Of a stretch of DNA of 22,919 bases, positions 15,233-22,919 are shown in pieces; the first letter of the stretch is position 1, and each line of letters starts with the position of its first letter. Made by a program: the position numbers and the translations under genes. Origin of the DNA: Limnohabitans sp. (lineage in GTDB: Bacteria > Pseudomonadota > Gammaproteobacteria > Burkholderiales > Burkholderiaceae_C); the NCBI GenBank assembly GCA_024641725.1, contig JAHECM010000134.1, forward strand, positions 1-22,919. The letters run 5' to 3'. The notes under the pieces are model-generated. The model made no database searches. It had not been told where the DNA came from and worked only from the letters and a program-made list of their open reading frames with translations.

Positions 15233-15308
15233 GCGGCTGTAGCTCAGTGGATAGAGTATTGGCCTCCGAAGCCAAGGGTCGTGGGTTCGATCCCCGCCAG
15301 CCGCACCA
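15233..15308 (+). tRNA. tRNA-Arg (anticodon CCG)
   Basis: The full cloverleaf can be folded by hand. Acceptor GCGGCTG pairs with CAGCCGC, and the D stem begins GCTC. The anticodon stem TTGGC/GCCAA encloses loop CTCCGAA with anticodon CCG at 15266-15268. The T arm contains GGTTCGATCC. The discriminator is A and the CCA end is encoded. It reads the CGG arginine codon. It stands alone between the divergent cytochrome gene and the convergent mrdA, with its own terminator 11 bases downstream. Confidence 0.97.
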
Positions 15309-15318
15309 ACAGCAAGTT

Positions 15319-15349
15319 CGCCACCCTTTGAGGTGGCGTTTTTGTTTTT
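15319..15349 (+). terminator. Rho-independent terminator of tRNA-Arg
   Basis: CGCCACC and GGTGGCG form a seven-pair stem with a six-base loop, followed by TTTTTGTTTTT. It starts 11 bases after the tRNA. On the opposite strand the same hairpin lies just beyond the mrdA stop but has no T run, so it would end mrdA transcripts only weakly. Confidence 0.88.
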
Positions 15350-15354
15350 GGCGC

Positions 15355-17334
15355 TCAGTTGCGCTTGCGGCTGATGGGGTTCAGCGGCACGTCTTTTTTG
15401 GCGCGCGGCAGGCCAATGGGGCGACCTGATTGCCCCAGTTGTGAGGCCGCGATGTCTTCCTCGCTCGGGTACTGGCCCAGCAGCCAGTAGTCAAACACGC
15501 GGCGGGCGATAGGCGCTGCCTGGGCTGCCCCGAAACCGGCGTTCTCCACGATCACCGCCAGCGCAATTTGCGGGTCATTGGCCGGGGCGAAGGCCATGTA
15601 CAGGGCGTGATCGCGCTGGTGCTCTGACATTTTGGACGCGTTGTACTTGTCATTTTGCCCAATCGTCACCGCCTGTGCCGTGCCCGTCTTGCCGGCGCTT
15701 TGGTAGGCGCTGCCTGCAAATACCTGGGCCGATGTGCCGGATGTGGCCACCCCCATCAAGCCGTTGCGGATCACATCCAGGTGTTCAGGCTTGAAGCCCA
15801 AGGAAGCGATAGGGTCTTGCGGCACAGCTTGCTGCTGGTGGGTCAGTGCATCTTGCGTGGCTTGCACCACATGGGGCGTGAACTTGTTGCCGCCGTTGGC
15901 CAGCATGGTGGTGGCGGTGGCCAGTTGCAGCATGGTGAAGGCGTTGTAGCCCTGCCCAATGCCCAGCGAGATGGTCTCACCGCCAAACCACTTTTGCTGT
16001 TCGGGGCGCTTGTAGGTGTTGCGCTTCCACGCGGTACTGGGTAACACCCCGCGCACTTCGCCGGGCAGGTCGATGCCCGTGATTTGGCCAAAACCCAGAG
16101 GCTTCATGAAGTCGTGGATGGTGTCCACCCCCATCTCGTTGGCGAGGGAGTAGTAATACACGTTGCTGGACAGCACGATGGAGCGCACCATGTCCACGGG
16201 TCCCAAACCGCCATCACCGTGGCTGCGAAAGGTGTGCCCGCCGTAAGTCCAAGACCCGTTGTCGTTGATGAGGGTGCTGGCGCTGCGTTTGCCGGTGGTC
16301 AAGGCGCCCAGTGCCATGAAGGGCTTGTAGGTGGAACCGGGCGGGTAGGTGCCGCGCAGTGCGCGATTGAGCAAAGGCTTGTCAATCGATTCGCTCAGGG
16401 CGCGCCAGTTCTCAACGTCGATGCCTTCGACAAACAAATTGGGGTCAAACGTGGGTTTGCTGACAAAAGCGAGCACCTCACCTGTTTTGGGGTCCAAGGC
16501 GACCAAAGCGCCGCGTCTTGGACCGTAGAGGTCTTCAATCAGCTTTTGCAGCTGAATGTCGATCGACAGCACGATGTTTTGTCCTGGAATGGCCGGGCGG
16601 CTGGACAAGCGACGTATCGCCCTGCCGCCTGCGGAAGTTTCAATCTCTTGCACCCCCGTGGTGCCATGCAACTCACGTTCGTACTTTTGCTCCACGCCCA
16701 GTTTGCCGATGTATTCGGTGCCCCGGTAATTGCCGTCTTCTTCATCGTCTTCGATGCGCTCTTTGTCTTTGACGTTGATGCGTCCGATGTAGCCAATCAC
16801 ATGGCTGGCCAGCTCGCCGTAAGGGTATTGGCGGAACAAACGGGCCTTGACGTCCACGCCGGGGAAGCGGTAGCGCTGTGCAGAAAACCGGGCCACTTCC
16901 TCGTCGCTCAGGCGGGTGCGAATGGGCAAGGAGTCAAAACTCTTGGACTCTTCGCGCAGGCGCTTGAATCGTTTGCGGTCTTTGGCTTGAATGTCCACCA
17001 ACTCGGCCAGGGCGTCGATGGTGGTGTCCAGATCGGGCACCTTGGCCGGGGTGATCTCCAGCGTGTAGGCCGAGTAATTGCTGGCCAGCACCACCCCGTT
17101 GCGGTCCATGATGGTGCCGCGCGGCGGCACTGTGGGCAAGACGGCTGTGCGGTTGTCTTCGGCTTGTTCCAGAAGGTCTTCGTGGCGGATGATTTGCAAG
17201 TACACCAAGCGGGTGAGCAGTAGCACAAAACACACCAGAACCACCATCTGGATGGCCACGACCCGGGCTTGAAAGCGCTGAATGCTGGCCTGGTTGTCGC
17301 GCAGCTCGGCGAGCGAAGTCAGGTGCAAGCCCAT
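15355..17334 (-). CDS. mrdA: Penicillin-binding protein 2 (elongasome transpeptidase)
   Basis: Cross-links peptidoglycan during cell elongation together with RodA and MreBCD. It has 659 residues. A single N-terminal membrane anchor (about residues 25-47) is followed by the dimerisation/pedestal region with VPPRGTIMDRNG (around 69-80) and GKLGVEQKYERELHG (210-224), then the transpeptidase domain. All three penicillin-binding motifs are intact: STYK with nucleophile Ser334 and Lys337, SSN (389-391), and KTG (549-551). The C-terminal tail of about 45 residues is basic and probably flexible. The ATG lies two bases after the mreD stop, so it is the last visible gene of the mre operon. The usual partner rodA does not follow; the tRNA and cytochrome genes lie there instead. 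Confidence 0.96.
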   Translation of the reverse strand: MGLHLTSLAELRDNQASIQRFQARVVAIQMVVLVCFVLLLTRLVYLQIIRHEDLLEQAEDNRTAVLPTVPPRGTIMDRNGVVLASNYSAYTLEITPAKVPDLDTTIDALAELVDIQAKDRKRFKRLREESKSFDSLPIRTRLSDEEVARFSAQRYRFPGVDVKARLFRQYPYGELASHVIGYIGRINVKDKERIEDDEEDGNYRGTEYIGKLGVEQKYERELHGTTGVQEIETSAGGRAIRRLSSRPAIPGQNIVLSIDIQLQKLIEDLYGPRRGALVALDPKTGEVLAFVSKPTFDPNLFVEGIDVENWRALSESIDKPLLNRALRGTYPPGSTYKPFMALGALTTGKRSASTLINDNGSWTYGGHTFRSHGDGGLGPVDMVRSIVLSSNVYYYSLANEMGVDTIHDFMKPLGFGQITGIDLPGEVRGVLPSTAWKRNTYKRPEQQKWFGGETISLGIGQGYNAFTMLQLATATTMLANGGNKFTPHVVQATQDALTHQQQAVPQDPIASLGFKPEHLDVIRNGLMGVATSGTSAQVFAGSAYQSAGKTGTAQAVTIGQNDKYNASKMSEHQRDHALYMAFAPANDPQIALAVIVENAGFGAAQAAPIARRVFDYWLLGQYPSEEDIAASQLGQSGRPIGLPRAKKDVPLNPISRKRN

Positions 17335-17336
17335 GG

Positions 17337-17858
17337 TCAGAGTGGGCGGATGTTGTCGCGCTCAAAAGGGCGGCGTTGCGGTGCCAGCAGCACTGCGCCC
17401 AGCAAAGGCCAGAGTGCGGTTTGCAGCAAAGGGCACAACATCTGACTCCAATGTGGCCAGGCGTCTTGCACGATCAACCGTGTGGTCCACTCCAGCAGTG
17501 CGGCGAAGACAAACAAAGGCAGCACCTGTACCGTCTGCTCGCGCAGCGGAAACCATTGCACGCGGCGGTGCATCAGCGCCGCAAGATAGCTCATGCACAC
17601 ATAAGACAGCGCGTTTTGCCCCAGCAGAGAGGACTCGTGAACGTCCAGCGCCAAGCCCAGCAAGAAGGCGGTGAACATGCCCACGCGGCGGGGCTGGTGA
17701 ACTGTCCAAAACACCAGCACCACCGCCAAAATGTCGGGTAACCAAGCCTGCCCCGTCAGCCCCAGCAGCATGTTCAGCAGCACAGCGGCCAGCAGGCTGA
17801 GGGCGATGAACCGGGGGTTGACGGGCAGCAGCAGCGGCTTGCCGGCGGGCATGATCAT
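17337..17858 (-). CDS. mreD: Rod shape-determining protein MreD
   Basis: Inner-membrane partner of MreC in the elongasome, 173 residues, with about five or six hydrophobic spans. It begins PLLLPVNPRFIALSLLAAVLLN after a short lead, and the family-typical GLALDVHESSLLGQNAL segment lies near residues 69-85. Its start overlaps the mreC stop in an ATGA arrangement (17855-17858), which indicates translational coupling. A second ATG two codons downstream is an equally possible start. AGGTGG lies about six bases before the first ATG. Confidence 0.93.
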   Translation of the reverse strand: MIMPAGKPLLLPVNPRFIALSLLAAVLLNMLLGLTGQAWLPDILAVVLVFWTVHQPRRVGMFTAFLLGLALDVHESSLLGQNALSYVCMSYLAALMHRRVQWFPLREQTVQVLPLFVFAALLEWTTRLIVQDAWPHWSQMLCPLLQTALWPLLGAVLLAPQRRPFERDNIRPL

Positions 17859-18811
17859 GGGGTACCACCTGCGGCGGAACCCGCTTGAGGTGCGCTGGCC
17901 GTGCCCCTGGGGGCTTTTTTGCGCGGGGTGATTTCTTCAACCAATGGCTTGGCTGGCGCGTCTTTGGCCGGGGCCAGCACCAGCAGGTGGCGTCCCCGGT
18001 TGCTGGCCATGGGGGTCGCATAGACCTTGGCAAAAGCCGTGTCGATGCGCCGGTCAATGCGCTTGACGCGCCCCACGTGCAGGCCCGCTGGGTACACCCC
18101 GTCAATGCCGCTGGTGGTGAGCAAGTCATCTTGTTGAATGTCGGCGCTGGCAGGCACAAAACGCAGCTCCAAGGAGCCGCCCAAAGCGACCGGGTCGCCA
18201 AAAGCCACAAAGCGCTGCCCGGTGCGCGCATTCAGCACAGGAATGCTTTGGTCGCGGTCGGTCAGCAGGGTGATCTCGCTGACCAGTGGGAATACGCGGG
18301 TGACCTGACCGACGACCCCAGCGACATCCATCACCGCGGCCCCGCTGACGATGCCCGACAGCAGTCCTTTGTCCACGACCAAGTGCGTGGTGTAAGGGTC
18401 AGAGGTTTCGTAGAGCACTTCAACGGTTTTGCTCGGTCCGGCATTGGGAGGGCGCAGTTCCAGCAATTCCCGCAAATGGGTGTTTTCTTGGATCAGTTGC
18501 TCCGCTTGCTGCAGTCGCTGCGCTTGGGCTATTGTGCGGGACTGGTACTGAACAGCGGCCTCTTTGGCCTCGTCAACCCCTTGCAGGTAGTGCCCCAAGG
18601 CCGTTGTCACCTGGCCCGGCTGCAAGGCCAGCCACTGCAGCGGTGTCAGCAGCACGCTCACCGAGGCCCGGATGGGCTGCGAAATGTTCATCCGCTTGTC
18701 AGCGGACATGAGCAGCAGCGACAGCACCCCCAGCAGCAGCAGCTTGGACAAGGCTGGCAGGCCTTGTCTGAAAAATGGCTGTGAACTGTGGTCCAAGGTG
18801 TCCAAGGCCAT
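17855..18811 (-). CDS. mreC: Rod shape-determining protein MreC
   Basis: Bitopic scaffold that links MreB and MreD to PBP2 in the periplasm, 318 residues. One membrane span (about residues 21-36) is followed by a helical coiled-coil region (about 85-120, QRLQQAEQLIQENTHLREL) and two beta-barrel lobes. Conserved glycine-rich segments include GLLSGIVSGAAVMDVAGVVG and DDLLTTSGIDGVYPAGLHVG, here around residues 148-167 and 227-246. The last 40 residues are rich in Ala, Pro, Lys and Gly and look disordered. The ATG at 18811 has no clear ribosome binding site but gives the N-terminus usual for the family. It begins 23 bases after mreB. Confidence 0.95.
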   Translation of the reverse strand: MALDTLDHSSQPFFRQGLPALSKLLLLGVLSLLLMSADKRMNISQPIRASVSVLLTPLQWLALQPGQVTTALGHYLQGVDEAKEAAVQYQSRTIAQAQRLQQAEQLIQENTHLRELLELRPPNAGPSKTVEVLYETSDPYTTHLVVDKGLLSGIVSGAAVMDVAGVVGQVTRVFPLVSEITLLTDRDQSIPVLNARTGQRFVAFGDPVALGGSLELRFVPASADIQQDDLLTTSGIDGVYPAGLHVGRVKRIDRRIDTAFAKVYATPMASNRGRHLLVLAPAKDAPAKPLVEEITPRKKAPRGTASAPQAGSAAGGTP

Positions 18812-18834
18812 GAGACGTGCGCAGAAGGGGCCGC

Positions 18835-19878
18835 TTATTCGCTGGTGAAAATGCTGCCCAGCTGGTCCATGCGCTCCAACGCCATGCCGCAGCCGCGCGC
18901 CACGCAGGTCAGCGGGTCTTCGGCGATCAGCACGGGCAGGCCGGTTTCCTCGGCCAGCAAGCGGTCCAGGTCGCGCAGCAAAGCGCCGCCGCCCGTCAGC
19001 ATCATGCCGCGCTCGGCAATGTCCGCGCCCAACTCGGGTGGGGTGTGCTCCAGCGCGGTTTTGACGGCGGACACGATGTTGTTGAGCGGGTCGGTCAGGG
19101 CTTCGAGGATCTCGTTGGAGCTGATGGTGAAGCTGCGCGGCACACCTTCGGACAGGTTGCGTCCCTTGACTTCCATCTCCTTGACCTCTGAGCCCGGAAA
19201 GGCAGAGCCAATCTTCTTCTTGATCGCCTCTGCCGTCGGCTCGCCAATCAGCATGCCGTAGTTGCGGCGGATGTAGTTGATGATGGCTTCGTCGAACTTG
19301 TCGCCACCCACGCGCACGCTGCCTTTGTAGACCATGCCGCCCAGGCTGATGACGCCCACTTCGGTGGTGCCGCCACCGATGTCAACGACCATCGAACCAG
19401 ACGCTTCGGACACGGGCAGGCCCGCGCCAATGGCTGCGGCCATGGGCTCTTCGATCAAGTACACCTCGGAGGCGCCCGCACCCAATGCGGATTCACGGAT
19501 CGCACGGCGCTCGACCTGGGTCGAGCCGCAAGGCACGCAGATGATGATGCGGGGGCTGGGGCGGAAGGTGCTGCGCGGATGCACCATGCGGATGAACTGC
19601 TTGAGCATTTGCTCGGTCACCGTGAAGTCGGCGATCACGCCGTCCTTCATGGGGCGAATGGCTTCGATGTTGCCGGGCACTTTGCCCAACATGGCCTTGG
19701 CCTCGTGGCCCACGGCTTGCAGCGTCTTTTTGCCCTGGGGGCCGCCTTCGTGGCGAATGGCCACAACGGACGGTTCGTCCAACACGATGCCCTGGTCGCG
19801 CACAAAAATCAGGGTGTTGGCGGTGCCCAAGTCAATGGCGAGGTCACTCGAAAAATAACGGCGGAATGAGGAAAACAT
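18835..19878 (-). CDS. mreB: Rod shape-determining protein MreB (actin homologue)
   Basis: Bacterial actin that forms membrane-bound filaments and guides lateral wall synthesis. It has 347 residues, the normal length. The N-terminal MFSSFRRYFSS is the membrane-binding amphipathic lead. The ATP-binding motifs follow: phosphate 1 DLGTANT (from Asp16), the catalytic-glutamate region IEEPMAAAIG (142-151) and phosphate 2 VVDIGGGTTEVGV (164-176). The ATG has AAAGGA seven bases upstream. It is the first gene of mreB-mreC-mreD-mrdA. Its leader, read leftwards, contains nested inverted repeats that could regulate translation. Confidence 0.98.
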   Translation of the reverse strand: MFSSFRRYFSSDLAIDLGTANTLIFVRDQGIVLDEPSVVAIRHEGGPQGKKTLQAVGHEAKAMLGKVPGNIEAIRPMKDGVIADFTVTEQMLKQFIRMVHPRSTFRPSPRIIICVPCGSTQVERRAIRESALGAGASEVYLIEEPMAAAIGAGLPVSEASGSMVVDIGGGTTEVGVISLGGMVYKGSVRVGGDKFDEAIINYIRRNYGMLIGEPTAEAIKKKIGSAFPGSEVKEMEVKGRNLSEGVPRSFTISSNEILEALTDPLNNIVSAVKTALEHTPPELGADIAERGMMLTGGGALLRDLDRLLAEETGLPVLIAEDPLTCVARGCGMALERMDQLGSIFTSE

Positions 19879-19894
19879 TCGGGAATCCTTTGGG

Positions 19895-19935
19895 GCCCAG
19901 TCCGACGGTCGGACAGCAGGCTGTCAGAGCTGGGC
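19895..19935 (-). repeat. Nested inverted repeats in the mreB leader
   Basis: Three complementary pairs lie within 41 bases. The outer pair is GCCCAG (19895-19900) with CTGGGC (19930-19935). Inside it, TCCGA pairs with TCGGA (19901-19905 and 19909-19913, extendable by G-C at 19900/19914). GACAG pairs with CTGTC (19912-19916 and 19921-19925). The two inner helices share bases 19912-19914, so they compete at the edge. As RNA in the mreB transcript this could be a three-way junction ending about ten bases before AAAGGA. The structure is seen in the sequence; function is not known. Confidence 0.6.
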
Positions 19936-19968
19936 ACAGCGATCAAAAATCAGTGGTTTGCAGTGGGC

Positions 19969-19999
19969 TTGCAGGAGCCTGAAGCAAACACAGGATAAT
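19969..19999 (+). promoter_or_regulatory. Candidate promoter of gatCAB
   Basis: TTGCAG (19969-19974) and GATAAT (19994-19999, five of six consensus bases) are separated by 19 bases. Transcription would begin near 20006 and give a leader of about 74 bases before gatC. This lies in the 201-base divergent region with mreB. I could not find a convincing mreB promoter in the same gap. Confidence 0.4.
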
Positions 20000-20079
20000 A
20001 CCCGATCGCCCTTGTTTTAAGCGGTCGCACCGCCTGTGAATTTGGGTAAATCTTTGTCGCCAACCACCACTTTTGAACC

Positions 20080-20379
20080 ATGTCCCTGACCTCGCAGGAT
20101 ATTGACCGGATCGCCAATTTGGCCCGTCTGGAACTGAAACCCGAAGAAAGTGAGCGCATGCTCGCTCAAATCAATGGCTTCTTTGGCATTGTCGAAGCCA
20201 TGCAGGCCGTGGACACCACCGGCGTGCAGCCGCTGGCGCACCCCGTGGCCGCCGTTCAAAGCATTGCTTTGCGCTTGCGCGACGACGTGGTCAGCGAGCC
20301 CAACCACCGCGAAGCCAACCAGCGCAGCGCCCCAGCTGTTGAGCGGGGCTTGTTCTTGGTCCCCAAAGTCATCGAGTAA
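20080..20379 (+). CDS. gatC: Asp/Glu-tRNA amidotransferase subunit C
   Basis: Small subunit of GatCAB that wraps around and stabilises the GatA-GatB interface, 99 residues. The N-terminal helix pattern [17 protein letters not shown], the phrase [28 protein letters not shown] and the C-terminal [33 protein letters not shown] pattern (about residues 66-99) are typical of GatC. No clear ribosome binding site precedes the ATG. The stop codon lies three bases before gatA, so the two are cotranscribed. Confidence 0.96.
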   Translation: [99 protein letters not shown]

Positions 20380-20382
20380 GCC

Positions 20383-21843
20383 ATGAGTGATCTGCACAAT
20401 CTCAGCGTGAAAGCGCTGGCCACCCTGCTCCAGACCAAAGAAGTCAGCGCGGTCGAAGTGGCGACCCGTTTTTTGGCCCGCATGGGCGGCAACCCGCACA
20501 ACGCGTTTTTGGACATCGACAGCGAAGCCACGCTGGCGCAGGCCCAGGCCTCTGACGCCAAACTGGCGAACGGCACAGCGGGCCCCCTCGAAGGCGTGCC
20601 TGTGGCGCACAAAGACGTGTTTGTGACCCGCGACTTCGCCACCACCGCAGGCTCCAAAATGCTCAGCGGCTACCGATCGCCGTTTGACGCCACCGTGGTG
20701 CAAGGCCTGCGCAGCGCGGGCATGGTGACTTTGGGCAAGCTCAACTGCGACGAGTTCGCCATGGGCTCGGCCAACGAAAACTCGGCCTACGGTGCCGTCA
20801 CCAACCCCTGGGACACGGCACGCGTGCCCGGCGGCTCGTCGGGCGGCAGCGCAGCCGCTGTGGCTGCTGGCCTGGCCCCCGCCGCGACCGGCACCGACAC
20901 GGGCGGCTCGATCCGACAGCCCGCCAGCTTTTGCGGCATCACCGGCATCAAACCCACCTATGGCCGAGCCAGCCGCTACGGCATGATCGCCTACGCGTCG
21001 AGTCTCGACCAAGCCGGCCCCATGGCCCGCAGCGCTGAGGACTGTGCACTGCTGCTTTCGGCCATGTGCGGCCCCGACCCTGACCGCGACTCGACCTCTT
21101 TGGACGTGCCCGCCGAAGACTTCACGTTGTCCTTGGGGGCGCCGCTCGATGGCCTGCGCATTGGCATTCCGAAAGAATTTTTTGGCGACGGCCTGCATGC
21201 CGACGTGCGCGCTGCGGTGGACCTGGCGCTGGCCGAGTTGACGAAGCAGGGCGCCAAGCTCGTCCCCATCAGCTTGCCCCGCACCGAGCTGTCGATTCCG
21301 GTGTACTACATCATTGCCCCGGCCGAAGCCAGCTCCAACCTGAGCCGCTTTGACGGTGTCAAGTTTGGCCACCGCGCCAAGGACTACACCGACCTGGAAA
21401 GCATGTACAAGCGCAGCCGGGCCGAAGGCTTGGGCAGCGAGGTCAAGCGCCGCATCATGACCGGCACCTATGTGCTGAGCCATGGCTATTACGACGCCTA
21501 CTACCTGCAGGCCCAAAAAATCCGCCGCATGATCGCCGACGACTTTCAGAACGCGTTCAAAGACTGCGACGTCATCGCGGGGCCCGTCGCCCCCAGCGTG
21601 GCCTGGAAGCTGGGCGAAAACGCAGGCGACCCCGTGGCCGACTACCTGGCCGACATCTTCACGCTGCCCGCCTCGCTGGCGGGCCTGCCTGGCATGAGCG
21701 TGCCTGCAGGCTTTGGCGCACACCACATGCCCGTGGGCTTGCAACTGATCGGCAACTACTTCAAAGAAGCCCAACTGCTGAACGTGGCGCACCGCCTGCA
21801 GCAAGCCACCGATTTTCACCTGCAAAAACCTGCAGGAGTCTGA
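20383..21843 (+). CDS. gatA: Asp/Glu-tRNA amidotransferase subunit A
   Basis: Glutaminase subunit of GatCAB, which releases ammonia from glutamine for amidation of Asp-tRNA(Asn) or Glu-tRNA(Gln). It has 486 residues of the amidase-signature family. The Ser-cisSer-Lys triad is present: Lys77 in VPVAHKDVF, the cis-serine Ser152 in PGGSSGGSAAAVAAG, and the nucleophile Ser176 in GTDTGGSIRQPA. The spacing equals that known for the S. aureus enzyme. The gene is very GC-rich and its opposite strand carries a long shadow frame (20017-21825). It lies three bases after gatC and five bases before gatB. Confidence 0.97.
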   Translation: MSDLHNLSVKALATLLQTKEVSAVEVATRFLARMGGNPHNAFLDIDSEATLAQAQASDAKLANGTAGPLEGVPVAHKDVFVTRDFATTAGSKMLSGYRSPFDATVVQGLRSAGMVTLGKLNCDEFAMGSANENSAYGAVTNPWDTARVPGGSSGGSAAAVAAGLAPAATGTDTGGSIRQPASFCGITGIKPTYGRASRYGMIAYASSLDQAGPMARSAEDCALLLSAMCGPDPDRDSTSLDVPAEDFTLSLGAPLDGLRIGIPKEFFGDGLHADVRAAVDLALAELTKQGAKLVPISLPRTELSIPVYYIIAPAEASSNLSRFDGVKFGHRAKDYTDLESMYKRSRAEGLGSEVKRRIMTGTYVLSHGYYDAYYLQAQKIRRMIADDFQNAFKDCDVIAGPVAPSVAWKLGENAGDPVADYLADIFTLPASLAGLPGMSVPAGFGAHHMPVGLQLIGNYFKEAQLLNVAHRLQQATDFHLQKPAGV

Positions 21844-21848
21844 ACACC

Positions 21849-22919
21849 ATGAGCAAACTTGTCCAAGGCTACGAAGTCGTCATCGGCTTCGAAACACACG
21901 CCCAACTGTCCACCAGCAGCAAAATTTTCAGCCGCGCCAGCGTCGCCTTTGGCGCCGAGCCCAACACGCAAGCGTGCGCGCTTGACATGGCGCTGCCCGG
22001 CACGCTGCCCGTCATGAACAAAGGGGCCGTGGCCCGCGCCATTGAATTCGGCCTCGCCGTGAACGCCCATGTGGCCGAGCGCAGCATTTTTGCGCGCAAA
22101 AACTACTTTTACCCTGACCTGCCCAAGGGCTACCAGATCAGCCAGTTCGAGATCCCGGTGGTGCAGGGCGGTGAGGTGTCATTCTTCGTAGAAGAAGAGG
22201 GCCAAACCGTGCCCAAAACCGTCCGGCTTGAGCGTGCCCACCTCGAAGAAGACGCGGGCAAATCGTTGCACGAAGACTTCATCGGGCAAAGTGGCATTGA
22301 CCTCAACCGCGCAGGCACCCCACTCTTGGAGATCGTGACCCAGCCCGACATGCGCAGCAGCGCCGAAGCCGTGGCCTACGCCAAAGAGCTTCACAAAATC
22401 GTCACTTGGATCGGCATCTGCGACGGCAACATGCAAGAAGGCAGCTTCCGCTGCGACGCCAACGTCTCGGTGCGCAAGCCCGGCGCGCCCCTGGGCACGC
22501 GCCGCGAGATCAAGAACCTGAACTCGTTCAAGTTCATGCAGCAAGCCATCGACTACGAAGTGCGCTGGCAGATCGACCAGATCGAAGACGGCTACACAAT
22601 CCAGCAAGCCACCGTGCTGTTCAACCCCGACACGGGCGAGACCCGCGCCATGCGCACCAAGGAAGACTCGGCCGACTACCGTTACTTTCCCGACCCCGAC
22701 CTGCCCCCGCTGGACATTGGCCGCGACTGGGTCGAACGCGTCAAAAGCGAGATGACCGAGTTGCCCCGCGTGATGGCCGAGCGCTTTGTGCGCGATTACG
22801 CACTGCCCGAATACGACGCCGCCACGCTCACCCAAAGCAAAGCCATGGCCGCCTACTTTGAAGCCGCAGCCAAAGCCTGCGGCCAGGCCAAACTGGTCAG
22901 CAACTGGATCATGGGCGAA
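21849..22919 (+). CDS. gatB: Asp/Glu-tRNA amidotransferase subunit B, 3'-truncated by window edge
   Basis: tRNA-binding kinase/transamidase subunit of GatCAB, which phosphorylates the mischarged Asp or Glu and transfers ammonia to it. The frame is open from ATG 21849 to the last base: 357 codons, roughly three quarters of the usual length, ending within the helical domain. Family motifs seen are YEVVIGFETHAQLST (residues 8-22), KNYFYPDLPKGYQISQFE (84-101), DLNRAGTPLLEIVTQPD (about 155-171) and the DGNMQEGSFRCDANVSVR segment (about 195-212). The C-terminal YqeY-like tRNA-binding tail is outside the window. An AGGAG near the end of gatA probably serves as its ribosome binding site. Confidence 0.96.
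   Translation, partial: MSKLVQGYEVVIGFETHAQLSTSSKIFSRASVAFGAEPNTQACALDMALPGTLPVMNKGAVARAIEFGLAVNAHVAERSIFARKNYFYPDLPKGYQISQFEIPVVQGGEVSFFVEEEGQTVPKTVRLERAHLEEDAGKSLHEDFIGQSGIDLNRAGTPLLEIVTQPDMRSSAEAVAYAKELHKIVTWIGICDGNMQEGSFRCDANVSVRKPGAPLGTRREIKNLNSFKFMQQAIDYEVRWQIDQIEDGYTIQQATVLFNPDTGETRAMRTKEDSADYRYFPDPDLPPLDIGRDWVERVKSEMTELPRVMAERFVRDYALPEYDAATLTQSKAMAAYFEAAAKACGQAKLVSNWIMGE

Noticed and set aside
16084..17223. A 379-residue open frame on the plus strand opposite mrdA
   Set aside because: It is an antisense shadow of the transpeptidase gene, with no motif of its own.
20017..21825. A 602-residue open frame on the minus strand opposite gatC and gatA
   Set aside because: The composition (Ala, Gly, His, Val, Arg) is that of an antisense shadow of GC-rich genes. 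gatA on the other strand has full catalytic motifs.
1..22919. CRISPR array, insertion sequence, prophage, toxin-antitoxin or defence genes
   Set aside because: I saw no regularly spaced repeats, no transposase or integrase, and no gene of these types. All space is taken by recognised housekeeping genes and short gaps.

Overview
The window is a stretch of bacterial housekeeping chromosome. Protein signatures (cytochrome c5-type protein, LipB with the proteobacterial active site, YheT-type hydrolase, gatCAB divergent from mreBCD-mrdA, lipB-lipA next to a DUF493 gene, atpIBEFHAGDC downstream) and the high but uneven GC content fit a betaproteobacterium of the order Burkholderiales, most likely Comamonadaceae (a Limnohabitans/Rhodoferax/Acidovorax-like relative). 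The taxonomic placement is inference from gene order and remembered protein sequences; no search was run.

Layout. (1) 1-1728, +: ptsI, PTS enzyme I, missing only its first few residues. (2) 1742-5073, -: a tight five-gene set read leftwards, copD-like membrane protein, ybeD (DUF493), lipB, lipA and a YddG-like DMT exporter, convergent with ptsI. LipB and LipA make protein-bound lipoate in two successive steps. (3) 5209-12330, +: the complete F1Fo ATP synthase operon atpI-B-E-F-H-A-G-D-C, with a candidate promoter in front, a hairpin between atpD and atpC, and a good rho-independent terminator behind. (4) 12499-14505, +: three overlapping small genes (SnoaL/NTF2-like protein, YheT-type alpha/beta hydrolase starting at TTG, and an uncharacterised 183-residue protein). 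(5) 14560-15090, -: membrane-anchored c-type cytochrome with its own terminator and promoter. (6) 15233-15308, +: tRNA-Arg(CCG) with promoter and terminator. (7) 15355-19878, -: mreB-mreC-mreD-mrdA, the rod-shape/elongasome operon. (8) 20080-22919, +: gatC-gatA-gatB, the tRNA-dependent amidotransferase, with gatB cut by the window end.

The genes form independent core modules: sugar phosphotransfer, lipoylation, oxidative phosphorylation, cell-wall elongation and Asn/Gln-tRNA formation. No gap between genes exceeds about 200 bases; the largest (19879-20079) holds the divergent mreB/gatC control region with nested inverted repeats. I see no mobile elements, CRISPR arrays, prophage genes or obvious foreign DNA.

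I did not find a convincing undescribed system. The items most worth a second look are the structured mreB leader, the atpD-atpC intergenic hairpin, the translationally coupled trio behind the ATP synthase operon, and the aromatic-exporter-like gene at the end of the lipoate operon.
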